A stretch of DNA of 64,000 nucleotides from the NCBI RefSeq assembly GCF_025506355.1, contig NZ_JANZYP010000015.1, forward strand, positions 88,448 through 152,447. Direction: 5' to 3'. The notes under the pieces were generated by a model. That model did no database searches and was not told where the DNA came from. It was given only the letters and a program-made list of their open reading frames with translations. Of the stretch, positions 32,970 through 42,756 are shown piece by piece (position 1 is the first letter of the stretch; every line of letters starts with the position of its first letter). This DNA is from Sphaerisporangium corydalis. Lineage in GTDB: Bacteria; Actinomycetota; Actinomycetes; Streptosporangiales; Streptosporangiaceae. A program made the translations under genes and the position numbers.

Positions 32970-33413
32970 TCAGCGGTCTGGTTTGAGGACCTTGCGGTAG
33001 TAGGTCCCTGAGGACTCGTATTCGAGGGCCTGGTAGAACTCCTGGGCGCGCCGGGTGGCCAGCGCGATGTACCCGGCGTCGCGGGTGTGCGCCCAGGCGC
33101 CGAACTCCTCCAGGAGCCGCCGCCCGAGCCCGCGCCGGCGGAAGCCGTGCTGGGTCATCGCCTCCTCGACCCAGGCGACGTGCCCGTTGGCGAACAGCGT
33201 GAGGTGCACGAACCCGAGGAGGTACCCGCGCACGACCCCGTCCACGACGGCGACCAGGATCAGGGCGTCCGGATTCTCCAGCAGGCGGGGGAAGGCCGCG
33301 TCGAACGCCGCCCTCTGGGGGCGGAAGGAGAGCGCGAACTCGCGCGCCAGTGCGAAGATCTCCTCGATGTCGTGCTCTTCAGCCCTTCTCACAAGGAGAT
33401 CTTCGGAAGTCAT
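32970..33413 (-). CDS. GNAT-family N-acetyltransferase
   Basis: 147 residues. The acetyl-CoA pyrophosphate-binding motif is QHGFRRRGLGRRLLEEFGAW (Q/RxxGxG/A form), preceded by the strand AWVEEAMT and followed by IALATRRAQEFYQALEYESSGTYYRKVL, the usual beta-5 and C-terminal strand. Substrate unknown; it may be any small amine or protein N-terminus. It lies on the minus strand between the ABC genes and a SnoaL-like gene, with no coupling visible. Confidence 0.88.
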   Translation of the reverse strand: MTSEDLLVRRAEEHDIEEIFALAREFALSFRPQRAAFDAAFPRLLENPDALILVAVVDGVVRGYLLGFVHLTLFANGHVAWVEEAMTQHGFRRRGLGRRLLEEFGAWAHTRDAGYIALATRRAQEFYQALEYESSGTYYRKVLKPDR

Positions 33414-33467
33414 GAAAGGGACTTTAGGGAGTGGAGGGCACGTTCGTCCATTCGGCGTCCGCAGGGA

Positions 33468-33905
33468 TCACAAAGGGTGGTCGGAGAAACAGGCCAGGCC
33501 CCCGAGCTGGGTGACGAGCTCGAGCTGGTCGTAGTAGATGCGATGGCTGAGGATCAGCCGCTCCTCCACGATCGAGACGCTGCAGGCGCCGATGGCGATC
33601 GGGCGGCCGGTCGCCTCCAGAATGCCCCCTCCGGGCACCAGAAACGGTCCCTTGTGGGTGCCGGTGATCGTGAACTCCGCCACCAGGGTGTCCTCGGAGC
33701 CGGTCACCGACTGGGGGGTCACGATCGTGTCCGGGAACGCTTGCATGAACTGGCCGTAATAGGAGGCGATCTCCTCTTTGTCTTCGGCGATGCCATCGGG
33801 GGAGACCAGGACGGGCCGCTCGGTGAAGCACTGCGCCAGCGCCTCGAGATCATGGCTGTTGTACGCGTCTTTCAGGCGGTCGACGGCCCGTCGGGCATCG
33901 GACAT
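33468..33905 (-). CDS. SnoaL-like/NTF2-fold protein
   Basis: 145 residues from ATG 33905, chosen because GAGAAGGG lies at a suitable distance upstream. The N-terminal helix RRAVDRLKDAYNSHDLEALAQCFTERPVLVSPDG and strands DTLVAEFTITGTHKGPF and IGACSVSIVEERLILSHRIYYDQLELVTQLG match the ester-cyclase/SnoaL group. No known pathway partner is adjacent; the next gene downstream encodes a GNAT protein. Activity cannot be assigned. Confidence 0.82.
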   Translation of the reverse strand: MSDARRAVDRLKDAYNSHDLEALAQCFTERPVLVSPDGIAEDKEEIASYYGQFMQAFPDTIVTPQSVTGSEDTLVAEFTITGTHKGPFLVPGGGILEATGRPIAIGACSVSIVEERLILSHRIYYDQLELVTQLGGLACFSDHPL

Positions 33906-34057
33906 CTGGTGGACCCTTCTCACGACGAGAACGGCGAGCGGACCAAGCACGCGATGGCCGACTCACCGAGCCGGCCCGTGCCTCGTCCACTTTTCACGAT
34001 AGCGCAGGTCATCGGGGTCGTTCATCGGCCGCCGACGGCCACGCGAGCGCTGCTCGC

Positions 34058-35218
34058 CTAAGCGGGCATACCCAGCTGGCGGGCGATCAGCATGCGCTGG
34101 ACCTCGCTGGTGCCCTCGCCGATCTCCAGGATCTTGGCGTCCCGGTAGAAGCGGCCCACCGGGTACTCGTTCATGAACCCGTAGCCGCCGAAGATCTGGG
34201 TGGCGTCGCGGGCGTTGTCCATCGCCGCGTCCGAGCCCACCAGCTTGGCGATGGCCGCCTCCTTCTTGAACGGCTCGCCCGCGAGCATCTTCTCGGCCGC
34301 GTGGTAGTAGGCCAGGCGCGCGGTGTGGGCGCGGACCTCCATGTCAGCGACCTTGAACTGGATGGCCTGGTAACGCCCGATCGGCCGGCCGAACGCCTTG
34401 CGCTCCTGGACGTAGCGCAGGCACTCGTCCACGCAGCCCTGGGCGAGCCCGACCGACAGGGCGGCGATGGCCACGCGGCCCTCGTCCAGGGTCTGCAGGA
34501 ACTGCGCGTACCCCCGTCCCCGCCGGCCGAGCAGGTTGGCCTCGGGCACCCGGCAGTCGGCGAACGCCAGCTCCCGCGTGTCCGAGGCCGACCAGCCGAC
34601 CTTGGAGTACTTTTTTGAGACCGTGAACCCGGGCGTCCCCGAGGGCACCAGGACGGTGGAGATCTCCGGTTTGCCGCCTTCGCGGCGCCCGGTGATGGCG
34701 GCCACCGCGACGAAACCGGTGAGGTCGGTGCCCGAGTTGGTGATGAACGCCTTGGAACCGTTGATCACCCAGTGCCCGCCGTCCAGCTCGGCCGTGGTCC
34801 GCATGCCGCCGGGCACGTCGGAGCCGCCACCCGGCTCGGTCAGGCCGAAGGCGCCCAGCGTCTCGCCGGTGGCCAGCCGGGGCAGCCATTCGGCCTTCTG
34901 CTCGGCCGAGCCGAACCGCAGCACCGGCATCGCGCCGAGGGACACCGCGGCCTCAAGGGTGATCGCCACCGAGGAGTCGACGCGGGCCAGCTCCTCCAGG
35001 GCCAGGCACAGGGCGAAGTAGTCGCCGCCCATGCCGCCGTGCTCCTCGGGGATCGGCAGCCCGAACAGCCCCATGCGCCCCATCTGGGCGACGATGTCGT
35101 AGGGGAACGCGCAGCGCTCGTAGAAGTCGCCGATCACCGGCGCGACCACGTCCCGCGAGAACTCCTCGACGGTCTTGCGCAACGCCTCGTACTCGTCGTT
35201 GAGCCGGTGCATGCTCAC
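34058..35218 (-). CDS. acdH: Acyl-CoA dehydrogenase of the leucine/isovalerate operon
   Basis: 386 residues, probably isovaleryl-CoA (or branched short-chain acyl-CoA) dehydrogenase. Shows LEELARVDSSVAITLEAAVSLG, GAFGLTEPGGGSDVPGGMRTTAEL, WVINGSKAFITNSGTDL, CLRYVQERKAFGRPIGRYQAIQFKVADM and the C-terminal QIFGGYGFMNEYPVGRFYRDAKILEIGEGTSEVQRMLIAR. GTG 35218 overlaps the HMG-CoA lyase stop (GTGA). The order carboxyltransferase, biotin carboxylase, HMG-CoA lyase, dehydrogenase matches the Streptomyces cluster SCO2776-SCO2779, which supports the assignment. Confidence 0.92.
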   Translation of the reverse strand: MSMHRLNDEYEALRKTVEEFSRDVVAPVIGDFYERCAFPYDIVAQMGRMGLFGLPIPEEHGGMGGDYFALCLALEELARVDSSVAITLEAAVSLGAMPVLRFGSAEQKAEWLPRLATGETLGAFGLTEPGGGSDVPGGMRTTAELDGGHWVINGSKAFITNSGTDLTGFVAVAAITGRREGGKPEISTVLVPSGTPGFTVSKKYSKVGWSASDTRELAFADCRVPEANLLGRRGRGYAQFLQTLDEGRVAIAALSVGLAQGCVDECLRYVQERKAFGRPIGRYQAIQFKVADMEVRAHTARLAYYHAAEKMLAGEPFKKEAAIAKLVGSDAAMDNARDATQIFGGYGFMNEYPVGRFYRDAKILEIGEGTSEVQRMLIARQLGMPA

Positions 35219-36210
35219 TCCTCCTCGACGGCCGGGGGTACCTCGGCCGGGACCTGGGTGACGTTCCTACGGCCGGGGGACTCCGCGGCGAGTGCCTGGA
35301 CGACGCGGGACGGGCTCGGGCGGCCCAGCTCCCCGGCCAGCCAGACGCTGGTGGCGACGAGCGATTCGAGGTCGACGCCGGTCTCGACGCCGAGCCCGGA
35401 CAACATCCAGACCAGGTCCTCGGTGGCCAGGTTGCCGGTCGCGCTCTTGGCGAACGGGCAGCCGCCGATGCCCCCGGTCGAGGCGTCGACGACGGTCACC
35501 CCGGCCCGCAGGGCGCTGAGGGTGTTGGCCAGGGCCTGGCCGTAGGTGTCGTGGAAGTGCACGGCGAGCCGCTCGGGGCCGACGCCGGCCTCGGCGAACG
35601 CCGCCAGCAGGGCCGTGACGTGCCCGGGGGTGCCGACCCCGATGGTGTCGCCGAGGGAGAGCTGGGAGCAGCCGAGGTCCAGGAGCCGCCGTCCGTGCCG
35701 GACGACCTGCTCCACCGGCACCGGCCCCTCCCAGGGGTCGCCGAAGCACATCGACAGGTACGCCCGCACGTCCAGCCCGTTCTCCAGGGCGCGCGCGACG
35801 ACCGGGGTGAACATCTCGATCGAGCCGTCCACGCTGCGGTTGAGGTTGCGGCGGGCGAACGTCTCTGTGGCGCTGCCGAAGATCGCGATGTCGGTGACGC
35901 CGTGGTCCAGGGCGCGGTCCAGGCCGCGCTCGTTGGGGACCAGCACCGGGTAGCGGACGCCCGGCACCCGTTCCATCCGCGTCAGCAGTTCCTCGGCGTC
36001 GGCGAGCTGGGGCACCCATTTCGGGTGCACGAAGCTGGTGGCCTCGATGGTGGTCAGCCCCGCCTCGGCGAGCCGGGCGAGGAACTCGGCCTTGACGCCG
36101 GCGGGGACGATCGCCGACTCGTTCTGCAGGCCGTCCCTGGGCCCGACCTCGTAGATCGTCACCCGGTCCGGCAGCCCGTCCATCGGGACCTCGAAAGGTG
36201 TGCGCATCAT
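35215..36210 (-). CDS. hmgL: Hydroxymethylglutaryl-CoA lyase
   Basis: 331 residues. Cleaves HMG-CoA to acetoacetate and acetyl-CoA, the last leucine step. The TIM-barrel signature is [15 protein letters not shown] with Arg and Asp for catalysis and metal binding, followed by [48 protein letters not shown] (HxH metal ligands) and [20 protein letters not shown] with the flexible-loop Cys. Starts at ATG 36210, which overlaps the upstream biotin carboxylase stop (ATGA). It is coupled at both ends. Confidence 0.95.
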   Translation of the reverse strand: MMRTPFEVPMDGLPDRVTIYEVGPRDGLQNESAIVPAGVKAEFLARLAEAGLTTIEATSFVHPKWVPQLADAEELLTRMERVPGVRYPVLVPNERGLDRALDHGVTDIAIFGSATETFARRNLNRSVDGSIEMFTPVVARALENGLDVRAYLSMCFGDPWEGPVPVEQVVRHGRRLLDLGCSQLSLGDTIGVGTPGHVTALLAAFAEAGVGPERLAVHFHDTYGQALANTLSALRAGVTVVDASTGGIGGCPFAKSATGNLATEDLVWMLSGLGVETGVDLESLVATSVWLAGELGRPSPSRVVQALAAESPGRRNVTQVPAEVPPAVEEE

Positions 36211-38270
36211 GACCCTCCCGTGACCGTGGCCGCGCCGGTGCCGCCCTCGGGAGCCGGTTCGGCGGGGGACTCGCCGGCCTCGTCGTGGACGACGGCGAGT
36301 ACGGCGTCCATGTCCACCGGCTGCCCCGCGCGCACCGGCAGTTCGGCCACCAGGCCGTCCGAGGGCGCGGTGACGGTGTGCTCCATCTTCATCGCCTCGA
36401 CGATCAGCAACGGCTGGCCCTCGGTGACCCGCTCCCCCACGACGACCTTGACCAGCAGGACGGTGCCCGGCATCGGGCTGCGGACCACCCCGTCGCCGGC
36501 CCGCCCGGCCCCGGCCCGGTCGCCCCGGTCGCCGGGCTCGTGCGGGGTGACCGCCCAGGTGCGCCCGTCCCTGCCGAGCCACACCGTCCCGCCCGAAACG
36601 GCGCAGGCGAAGCGCGAGGTCAGCCCGTCGAGCGTCACGAGCGCGTCGCCCCGTCCTGTCAGGGCGTCCGGGCCGCCGGCCAGCCGGGCCGAGGCCGGGG
36701 TGGCGCCGTCCACGGCCACCGACGCCGCCCGCCGGGGAAGGCCGCGCACCCGCACCTCGGCGGTCTCGTCCCGGGCCGACAGCGGCCAGGTGGTCCAGGC
36801 GGGCTCGCCGAGCCGCCACCCGTCCGGCACGTCCCAGGGGTCGTCGCCGGCGGTTCCGGCGAGCCGGTCCTGCAGGATCAGCGCCGCCGCCGAGACGACG
36901 TCGGCGGGCAGCCCGCCGGGGCCGTAGGCGCCGTCGAGCAGCGCGCCGAGGCGCCGCTCGATCAGGCCGGTGCCGAGGTCGCCCGCGACCACGCCGGGGT
37001 CGGCGAGCAGGGCGCGCAGGAACGCGATGTTGGTGGTCACCCCGAGGACGGTGGTCGCGCGCAGGGCCGCGTCCAGCCGCCGCAGCGCGGTCCCCCGGTC
37101 CGGGCCCCAGGCGATCACCTTGGACAGCATGGGGTCGTAGTCGCTGCCGACGACCGTGCCCTCCTGGATCCCGGAGTCGACCCGCACCCCCGGCTCGCCC
37201 TCGGGTTCGGCCAGGGACAGCACCCGCCCGCCGGTGGGCAGGAAGTCCCGCGAGGGGTCCTCGGCGTACACGCGGGCCTCGACGGCGTGCCCGTCCATCC
37301 GGACGTCGTCCTGGGTCAGCGGCAGCCGCTCCCCCGCCGCGACGCGGAGCTGGAGCTCCACCAGGTCCAGGCCGGTGACCATCTCGGTCACGGGGTGCTC
37401 GACCTGGAGCCGGGTGTTCATCTCGATGAAGAAGGCGGGGTGCCCCGGCTGGTCGCCGGAGACGATGAACTCGACGGTCCCGGCGCCGACGTACCCGACC
37501 GCCCGCGCGGCCCTGACCGCGTCGGCCCCCATGCGGCTCCGCATGGCGTCGTCGACCAGCGGCGACGGCGCCTCCTCGATGATCTTCTGGTGGCGGCGCT
37601 GGAGGCTGCACTCGCGTTCGCCAAGGTGGACGACGTTGCCGTGCGCGTCGGCCAGCACCTGGATCTCGATGTGCCGGGGGTCGGCGACGTACCGCTCGAT
37701 CAGCAGGGTGGCGTCCCCGAACGCGGCCTGCGCCGTGCGGCGGGCCGACTCGACGGCCTCGGGCAGCTCCTCGGGCGAGCGCGCCACGAGCATGCCCTTG
37801 CCGCCGCCGCCCGCCGACGGCTTGACCAGCACGGGGAATCCGACGCGCCGGGCCGCCTCGGCGAGGTCGTCGGCGGGCTCGGCGCCGCCGGGGACGACGG
37901 GGACGCCCGCCGCCGCGACCGTCTCCTTGGCGCGGATCTTGTCGCCCATCGCCTCGACGGCCTCGGGCGGGGGTCCGACGAAGACCAGGCCCTCCTGTTG
38001 GCAGCGCCGCGCGAACGCGGTGTTCTCGGCCAGGAACCCGTATCCGGGGTGGACGGCCAGCGCCCCGGTCGCCTTGGCGGCCGCGACGACCCCTTCGGCG
38101 TCCAGGTAGCCGCCGGGCAGCCGCACGGCGGCGTCGGCGGCGCGTACGTGCCGGGCGCCGGCGTCCGCGTCGCTGTACACGGCGACGGACCGGACGCCGA
38201 GCCGGCGCAGGGTCCTGATGACCCGGAGCGCGATCTCGCCCCGGTTGGCGACAAGAACGGTGTCGAACAT
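36207..38270 (-). CDS. Acyl-CoA carboxylase alpha subunit (biotin carboxylase plus biotin carrier)
   Basis: 687 residues, probably the biotin subunit of methylcrotonyl-CoA carboxylase (AccA1-like). Biotin carboxylase part (1-450): [33 protein letters not shown]-grasp loop, [53 protein letters not shown]. The linker is followed by the biotinyl domain with the acceptor Lys in [12 protein letters not shown] 38270 gives [12 protein letters not shown] 38276 overlaps the upstream stop (GTGA) and is an equally good start. Translationally coupled to both neighbours. Confidence 0.93.
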   Translation of the reverse strand: MFDTVLVANRGEIALRVIRTLRRLGVRSVAVYSDADAGARHVRAADAAVRLPGGYLDAEGVVAAAKATGALAVHPGYGFLAENTAFARRCQQEGLVFVGPPPEAVEAMGDKIRAKETVAAAGVPVVPGGAEPADDLAEAARRVGFPVLVKPSAGGGGKGMLVARSPEELPEAVESARRTAQAAFGDATLLIERYVADPRHIEIQVLADAHGNVVHLGERECSLQRRHQKIIEEAPSPLVDDAMRSRMGADAVRAARAVGYVGAGTVEFIVSGDQPGHPAFFIEMNTRLQVEHPVTEMVTGLDLVELQLRVAAGERLPLTQDDVRMDGHAVEARVYAEDPSRDFLPTGGRVLSLAEPEGEPGVRVDSGIQEGTVVGSDYDPMLSKVIAWGPDRGTALRRLDAALRATTVLGVTTNIAFLRALLADPGVVAGDLGTGLIERRLGALLDGAYGPGGLPADVVSAAALILQDRLAGTAGDDPWDVPDGWRLGEPAWTTWPLSARDETAEVRVRGLPRRAASVAVDGATPASARLAGGPDALTGRGDALVTLDGLTSRFACAVSGGTVWLGRDGRTWAVTPHEPGDRGDRAGAGRAGDGVVRSPMPGTVLLVKVVVGERVTEGQPLLIVEAMKMEHTVTAPSDGLVAELPVRAGQPVDMDAVLAVVHDEAGESPAEPAPEGGTGAATVTGGS

Positions 38271-38272
38271 GG

Positions 38273-39856
38273 TCACATCCGGAAGACGCCGTAGCCGATG
38301 GGGTCGAGGGGGGCGTTGGCCGCTGCCGAGAGGGCCAGCCCCAGTACCGTGCGGGTGTCGAGCGGGTCGATCACGCCGTCGTCCCACAGCCGGGCGGTGG
38401 AGTAGTACGGGCTGCCCTGCTCCTCGTACCGCTCGCGGATCGCGCGCTTGAACTCCATGTCGTCGCCCGCGTCCCCGGGGCGTACGGTGGCCAGGACGTT
38501 GGCCGCCTGCTCCCCGCCCATGACCGAGATGCGGGCGTTCGGCCACATCCACAGGAAGCGCGGGGAGTACGCCCGGCCGGCCATCGCGTAGTTGCCCGCG
38601 CCGAAGGACCCGCCCAGGACCACGGTGAGCTTCGGCACCCGGGCGCAGGAGACGGCCGTGACCATCTTGGCGCCGTGCTTGGCGATGCCCCCGGCCTCGT
38701 AGGCGCGGCCCACCATGAACCCGCTGATGTTCTGCAGGAAGACCAGCGGGATCCTGCGCTGGTCGCACAGCTCGATGAAGTGGGCGCCCTTGAGCGCGGA
38801 CTCGCTGAACAGGATGCCGTTGTTGGCGACGATCCCCACGGGATGCCCGTGGACGTGGGCGAAACCGGTCACCAGCGTGGGGCCGTACTCGGCCTTGAAC
38901 TCCAGGAACCGGCTGCCGTCGGCGATCCGCCCGATGACCTCCCGCACGTCGTAGGGGGTGCGGGTGTCGGCGGGCACGATCCCGTACAGGTCGCGGGGGT
39001 CGTGCAGCGGCTCCTCGGGCCGGGCCCGCTCCCAGGGGAGGGGGGCGCGGGGGGCCAGGGTCGCGACGATGTCGCGGACGATGGACAGCGCGTGGGCGTC
39101 GTCGTCGGCGAGGTGGTCGGTCACCCCGCTGACCCGGGCGTGGACGTCGCCGCCGCCGAGCTCCTCGGCGGTGACCTCCTCGCCGGTGGCGGCCTTCACC
39201 AGCGGCGGGCCGCCCAGGAAGATCGTGCCCTGGTTCCTGACGATGACCGCCTCGTCGCTCATGGCCGGTACGTACGCGCCGCCCGCCGTGCAGGAGCCGA
39301 GCACGGCGGCGATCTGCGGGACTCCCTGGCGCGACATGGTGGCCTGGTTGTAGAAGATGCGGCCGAAGTGCTCGCGGTCGGGGAAGACCTCGTCCTGCAG
39401 CGGCAGGAAGGCGCCGCCGGAGTCGACCAGGTAGACGCACGGCAGGTGGTTGTGGAGGGCCACCTCCTGGGCGCGCAGGTGCTTCTTGACCGTGAGCGGG
39501 TAGTAGGTGCCGCCCTTGACGGTGGCGTCGTTGGCGACGATCACGCATTCCCTGCCGCTGACCCGGCCGACGCCGGTGATGATCCCGGCGGCGGGCGCCT
39601 CGTCCCCGTACAGGCCGGTGGCGGCCAGGGGGGAGAGCTCCAGGAAGCGGGAGCCGGGGTCGAGCAGGGTGCCGACGCGGTCGCGGGGCAGGAGCTTGCC
39701 GCGCTCGACGTGCCGGACGCGCGACCGCTCGGGGCCGCCGAGGGACGCGACCGCCAGCCGTTCGCGCAGGTCGGCGGCCAGGCGCTCGTTGACCTCGGCG
39801 TTGCGCTTGAACTCCTCGCCGGACGGGCTCACCAGCGTCCGGAGCACAGGGGCCAT
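38273..39856 (-). CDS. Acyl-CoA carboxylase beta subunit (carboxyltransferase), methylcrotonyl-CoA type
   Basis: 527 residues; transfers CO2 from biotin to 3-methylcrotonyl-CoA (AccD1-like). Carboxyltransferase motifs: [96 protein letters not shown] and [35 protein letters not shown]. The FxGxxxY/SGGxxxxP-type core and length fit MCC beta. ATG 39856 has GGGAGG eight bases upstream; the longer frame to 39892 would read through the operator. First gene of the operon. Confidence 0.93.
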   Translation of the reverse strand: MAPVLRTLVSPSGEEFKRNAEVNERLAADLRERLAVASLGGPERSRVRHVERGKLLPRDRVGTLLDPGSRFLELSPLAATGLYGDEAPAAGIITGVGRVSGRECVIVANDATVKGGTYYPLTVKKHLRAQEVALHNHLPCVYLVDSGGAFLPLQDEVFPDREHFGRIFYNQATMSRQGVPQIAAVLGSCTAGGAYVPAMSDEAVIVRNQGTIFLGGPPLVKAATGEEVTAEELGGGDVHARVSGVTDHLADDDAHALSIVRDIVATLAPRAPLPWERARPEEPLHDPRDLYGIVPADTRTPYDVREVIGRIADGSRFLEFKAEYGPTLVTGFAHVHGHPVGIVANNGILFSESALKGAHFIELCDQRRIPLVFLQNISGFMVGRAYEAGGIAKHGAKMVTAVSCARVPKLTVVLGGSFGAGNYAMAGRAYSPRFLWMWPNARISVMGGEQAANVLATVRPGDAGDDMEFKRAIRERYEEQGSPYYSTARLWDDGVIDPLDTRTVLGLALSAAANAPLDPIGYGVFRM

Positions 39857-39874
39857 GACGCCCACCTCCCAGCG

Positions 39875-39918
39875 GTTAACGTTCGCTAACACTGGCCTGG
39901 ATGTTAGTCATCATTAAC
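39875..39918. promoter_or_regulatory. Two GTTA-N8-TAAC operators in the liu-type divergent promoter
   Basis: GTTAACGTTCGCTAAC at 39875-39890 and GTTAGTCATCATTAAC at 39903-39918. The second overlaps the expected -35 region of tetR, whose TACCAT -10 candidate is at 39928-39933, eight bases before the ATG. The first lies close to the carboxyltransferase start. A third copy ends the tetR gene. Confidence 0.75.
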
Positions 39919-39941
39919 TGATTCGTCTACCATTGCCGGTC

Positions 39942-40538
39942 ATGACCGTTGTGCGGACTCCTACCCGCGTTCCGAGCCCTCGCCGCAGGGAGATCCTGGA
40001 CGCGGCGGCCACGTTGTTCGCGGCCCGGGGTTTCCACGGCGTGTCGATCGAGGAGATCGGCGGCGCGGTCGGCATCTCGGGGCCGGCGCTCTACCGCCAT
40101 TTCACCGGCAAGGAGTCCCTGCTGGCCGAGATGCTCCTGGACATCAGCGAGCGGCTGCGCACCTCGGCGGTGGAACGCGCCACCCGGGCCCCTGACGGGG
40201 CCAGAGCCCTGGACGCGCTCATCGCCGGGCAGATCGACTTCGCCCTCGACCACCCCGCGCTGATCACCGTGCACGACCGCGAGCTCGGCAACGTCCCCGA
40301 GCCGGCCCGCCGGCAGATCCGCCGGCTCCAGCGGCTGTACGTCGAGGAGTGGGTCACGGTGCTGACCGAGCTGTACCCGGGGGCGCGGCCGCCGGTGCTG
40401 CGGGCCGCCACCCACGCGGTGTTCGGGTTGCTGAACTCCACCCCGCACAGCGCCGGTGAGCTGCCCCGGGACGCCATGGCGGAGCTGCTGCACGGCATGG
40501 CCCGCGTCGCGCTCGCCAGTGTGGTTAACGAGCGCTAA
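39942..40538 (+). CDS. TetR-family regulator of the leucine/isovalerate operon
   Basis: 198 residues. Helix-turn-helix RRREILDAAATLFAARGFHG and VSIEEIGGAVGISGPALYRHFTGKESLLAEML; the ALYRHFTGKESLL turn is typical of the group. ATG 39942 is eight bases after TACCAT, suggesting a leaderless transcript. It is divergent from the carboxylase/HMG-CoA lyase operon, as in the Streptomyces cluster, and should repress it until an intermediate such as a branched acyl-CoA accumulates. The last codons and stop (GTT AAC GAG CGC TAA) form part of a third operator copy. Confidence 0.9.
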   Translation: MTVVRTPTRVPSPRRREILDAAATLFAARGFHGVSIEEIGGAVGISGPALYRHFTGKESLLAEMLLDISERLRTSAVERATRAPDGARALDALIAGQIDFALDHPALITVHDRELGNVPEPARRQIRRLQRLYVEEWVTVLTELYPGARPPVLRAATHAVFGLLNSTPHSAGELPRDAMAELLHGMARVALASVVNER

Positions 40539-40539
40539 C
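40524..40539. promoter_or_regulatory. Third GTTA-N8-TAAC site at the tetR stop codon
   Basis: GTTAACGAGCGCTAAC differs from the site at 39875 at two central bases only. The TAA stop of tetR lies inside it. It could be an accessory operator for looping across the gene, or a former site used for the downstream region. Confidence 0.6.
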
Positions 40540-40674
40540 CCCGCGCCACCCTCCCGTACGACCCCCGGCCCGGCCGCCGGGACCGTCACGGCCGTCCTCG
40601 TCGCCACTGCCACCCCCGCCGCCGCCGTAAGTATGCCCACAAGTCCGTACTTCGCCTTGTTCTAAGGACTATCT

Positions 40675-40695
40675 AGATATATCGTCAACATATCT
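40675..40695. promoter_or_regulatory. AT-rich palindrome upstream of the ABC exporter genes
   Basis: AGATATATC-GTC-AACATATCT, imperfectly symmetric, in an AT-rich island within GC-rich DNA, 110 bp before the ABC ATPase GTG at 40805. It resembles the TATATCG-type sites seen near PadR-controlled exporters, but no padR gene is in view. The remainder of 40540-40804 holds no gene. Confidence 0.5.
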
Positions 40696-40804
40696 CCACA
40701 GCGGTGGACCCAGCCCCGTATCGGGGCATTCCTCCCGTCCGGGGATGATGGAACCGCGCACGCTCTGGGACGACCAGGAGGCGTTCGGCCAGGGAAGAGG
40801 GACA

Positions 40805-41788
40805 GTGACGACAAGCGAGGCGCCCGCCGTCGCCGTACGGGGGCTGAAGAAGAGCTACGGCACCGTCGAGGCCGTGAAGGGCGTCGACTTCGAGGTCCGC
40901 CCGGGTGAGGTGTTCGGCTTCCTCGGGCCCAACGGGGCGGGGAAGACGACCACCATCAGCATGCTGTGCACCCTGATCAAGCCCACAGGGGGTTCGGCGC
41001 GGGTCGCCGGGCACGACGTGGTCAAGGAACGGGACGAGGTCCGGCGCAACATCGGCCTGGTGTTCCAGGACCCCACCCTGGACGGCTACCTGTCGGCCGA
41101 GCAGAACCTCCGCTTCCACGCGGAGCTGTACGCCGTGCCGAAGGAGCTGGTCGCCGGGCGCATCAAGCAGGTCCTGGAGATGGTCGCGCTCTGGGACCGC
41201 AAGGACGCCAAGGTCATGACGTTCTCCGGCGGCATGAAGCGCCGCCTGGAGATCGCCCGGGGGCTGCTGCACTCGCCGAGGGTGCTGTTCCTGGACGAGC
41301 CCACGGTCGGCCTGGACCCGCAGACCCGGTCGGCCATCTGGGGGTACATCGACAAGCTGCGGCACTCCGAGGACATCACGATCTTCATGACGACGCACTA
41401 CATGGAGGAGGCGGAGTACTGCGACCGGATCGCCATCATCGACCACGGCGAGATCGTGGTCGTCGACTCCCCCGAGGCGCTGAAGGCCGGCATCGGCAAG
41501 GACCGCGTGCAGATCCAGACCGCCGACGACCAGACGGCCATCGCCGCGCTGCGGGAGCGCTTCGAGCTCGACGCGGCCGTCCGCGAGGGCCTGGTGACCT
41601 TCGCCGTCCCCTCAGGGGAGCAGTTCGTGCCCCGGCTGTTCGCCGAGCTGGGGGTGCCGATCCGCTCGGTCAGCGTGTCCCGCCCGTCGCTCGACGACGT
41701 GTTCATGAACTACACCGGCTCGACCATCCGCGACGCCGAGGGCGAGAGCGCCGGGGCGACGTGGATGCGCGCCATGGCAAGGAGGTAG
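40805..41788 (+). CDS. ABC transporter ATP-binding protein
   Basis: 327 residues. Walker A GPNGAGKTTTISMLC, Q-loop VFQDPTLDGYLSAEQNLRFH, signature FSGGMKRRLEIARGLL, Walker B RVLFLDEPTVGLDPQTRSAIW and MTTHYMEEAEYCDRIAIIDHG. C-terminal tail VSVSRPSLDDVFMNYTG as in DrrA/NodI-type ATPases. GTG 40805 with GAAGAGGGACA upstream is preferred; ATG 40745 would add 20 residues that look unrelated. Pairs with the permease four bases downstream. Confidence 0.92.
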   Translation: MTTSEAPAVAVRGLKKSYGTVEAVKGVDFEVRPGEVFGFLGPNGAGKTTTISMLCTLIKPTGGSARVAGHDVVKERDEVRRNIGLVFQDPTLDGYLSAEQNLRFHAELYAVPKELVAGRIKQVLEMVALWDRKDAKVMTFSGGMKRRLEIARGLLHSPRVLFLDEPTVGLDPQTRSAIWGYIDKLRHSEDITIFMTTHYMEEAEYCDRIAIIDHGEIVVVDSPEALKAGIGKDRVQIQTADDQTAIAALRERFELDAAVREGLVTFAVPSGEQFVPRLFAELGVPIRSVSVSRPSLDDVFMNYTGSTIRDAEGESAGATWMRAMARR

Positions 41789-41792
41789 GACG

Positions 41793-42665
41793 ATGACGGC
41801 AGACGTCACCTCGCCCGGGGTCGTCCGGGTGCTCGTCCCAGGGCGCAGCGTCCGGCACGACCTGCGGGCGGTCAAGATCGTGCTTCATCGCGAGCTGCTG
41901 CGGTTCGTCAACGACCGCACCCGCATGTTCTCCACCCTGATCCAGCCCGTGTTGTGGCTGTTCGTGATGGGCACCGGCCTCAGCACCCTGATCTCGCTGG
42001 GCCCGGGCCAGGGCGTGGACTTCCGCACGTTCATCTACCCGGGCGTCATCGCCATGACGGTGATCACGACGGCGATGTTCTCGGCGGGGTCGATCGTGTG
42101 GGACCGCGAGTTCGGGTTCCTGCGGGAGATGCTGGTCGCGCCGGTCAGCCGGGCCGCGATCGTGATCGGGAAGTGCCTGGGCGGCGGCATCGTGGCGACC
42201 GCGCAGGGCGTCATCATCCTTGCCCTCGCGGGGTTCGTGCACGTACCCTACTCCCCGACGCTGATCCTCACCCTGCTCGGCGAGATGTTCCTCGCCTCGG
42301 TGACGATCACCGCGTTCGGCGTGAGCCTGGCCGCACGGATGAAGACCATGCAGAGCTTTTTCGGGATCATGCAGATGGCGATCATGCCGATGATCTTCCT
42401 TTCCGGGGCGATGTTCCCCCTGGCCAACCTGCCCGGGTGGCTGGCGTTCCTGACGAAGATCAACCCGCTGACGTACGCGGTCGACCCGATGCGCCACGCG
42501 GTCTTCTCCCACCTGTCGGTGAGCCCTCGGGTCGTCGAGGCGCTCAACCCCGGGGTGCACTGGTTCGGCTGGCACGTCCCGATCCTCGCCGAGCTGGGCA
42601 TCGTCGCCCTCATGGGCCTCGGCCTGCTCGGCGTCGCCATCGCCCAGTTCCGCCGAACGGACTGA
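41793..42665 (+). CDS. ABC-2 type exporter permease
   Basis: 290 residues with six predicted membrane segments, including MFSTLIQPVLWLFVMGTGLS, FIYPGVIAMTVITTAMFSAG, GFLREMLVAPVSRAAIVIGKCLGGGIVATAQG, and FFGIMQMAIMPMIFLSGAMFPLANLPGWLAFLTKINPLTYAVDPMRH, the conserved ABC-2 motif set. Starts 4 bp after the ATPase stop and must form a complex with it. The exported substrate is unknown. A strong bidirectional hairpin follows. Confidence 0.92.
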   Translation: MTADVTSPGVVRVLVPGRSVRHDLRAVKIVLHRELLRFVNDRTRMFSTLIQPVLWLFVMGTGLSTLISLGPGQGVDFRTFIYPGVIAMTVITTAMFSAGSIVWDREFGFLREMLVAPVSRAAIVIGKCLGGGIVATAQGVIILALAGFVHVPYSPTLILTLLGEMFLASVTITAFGVSLAARMKTMQSFFGIMQMAIMPMIFLSGAMFPLANLPGWLAFLTKINPLTYAVDPMRHAVFSHLSVSPRVVEALNPGVHWFGWHVPILAELGIVALMGLGLLGVAIAQFRRTD

Positions 42666-42701
42666 CGAGCCGGACGCCTTCACGGGGCCGGCGTACGCCG
42701 A

Positions 42702-42741
42702 GGGGCCGTGCCGGGGGATCGACTCTCCCCGGCACGGCCCC
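42702..42741. terminator. Strong bidirectional hairpin between convergent genes
   Basis: GGGGCCGTGCCGGGG (42702-42716) pairs perfectly with CCCCGGCACGGCCCC (42727-42741), 15 bp stem and 10-base loop. It lies between the ABC permease stop (42665) and the secreted-protein stop (42757). It lacks a U-tract, as is common in GC-rich actinomycetes. Confidence 0.85.
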
Positions 42742-42756
42742 CTCAGTGTCCTGGCG

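Noticed and set aside
36285..38294. Long open frame on the plus strand opposite the biotin carboxylase gene
   Set aside because: It is the antisense shadow of a conserved gene in GC-rich DNA; no family features and the opposite strand encodes a complete carboxylase with coupled starts.
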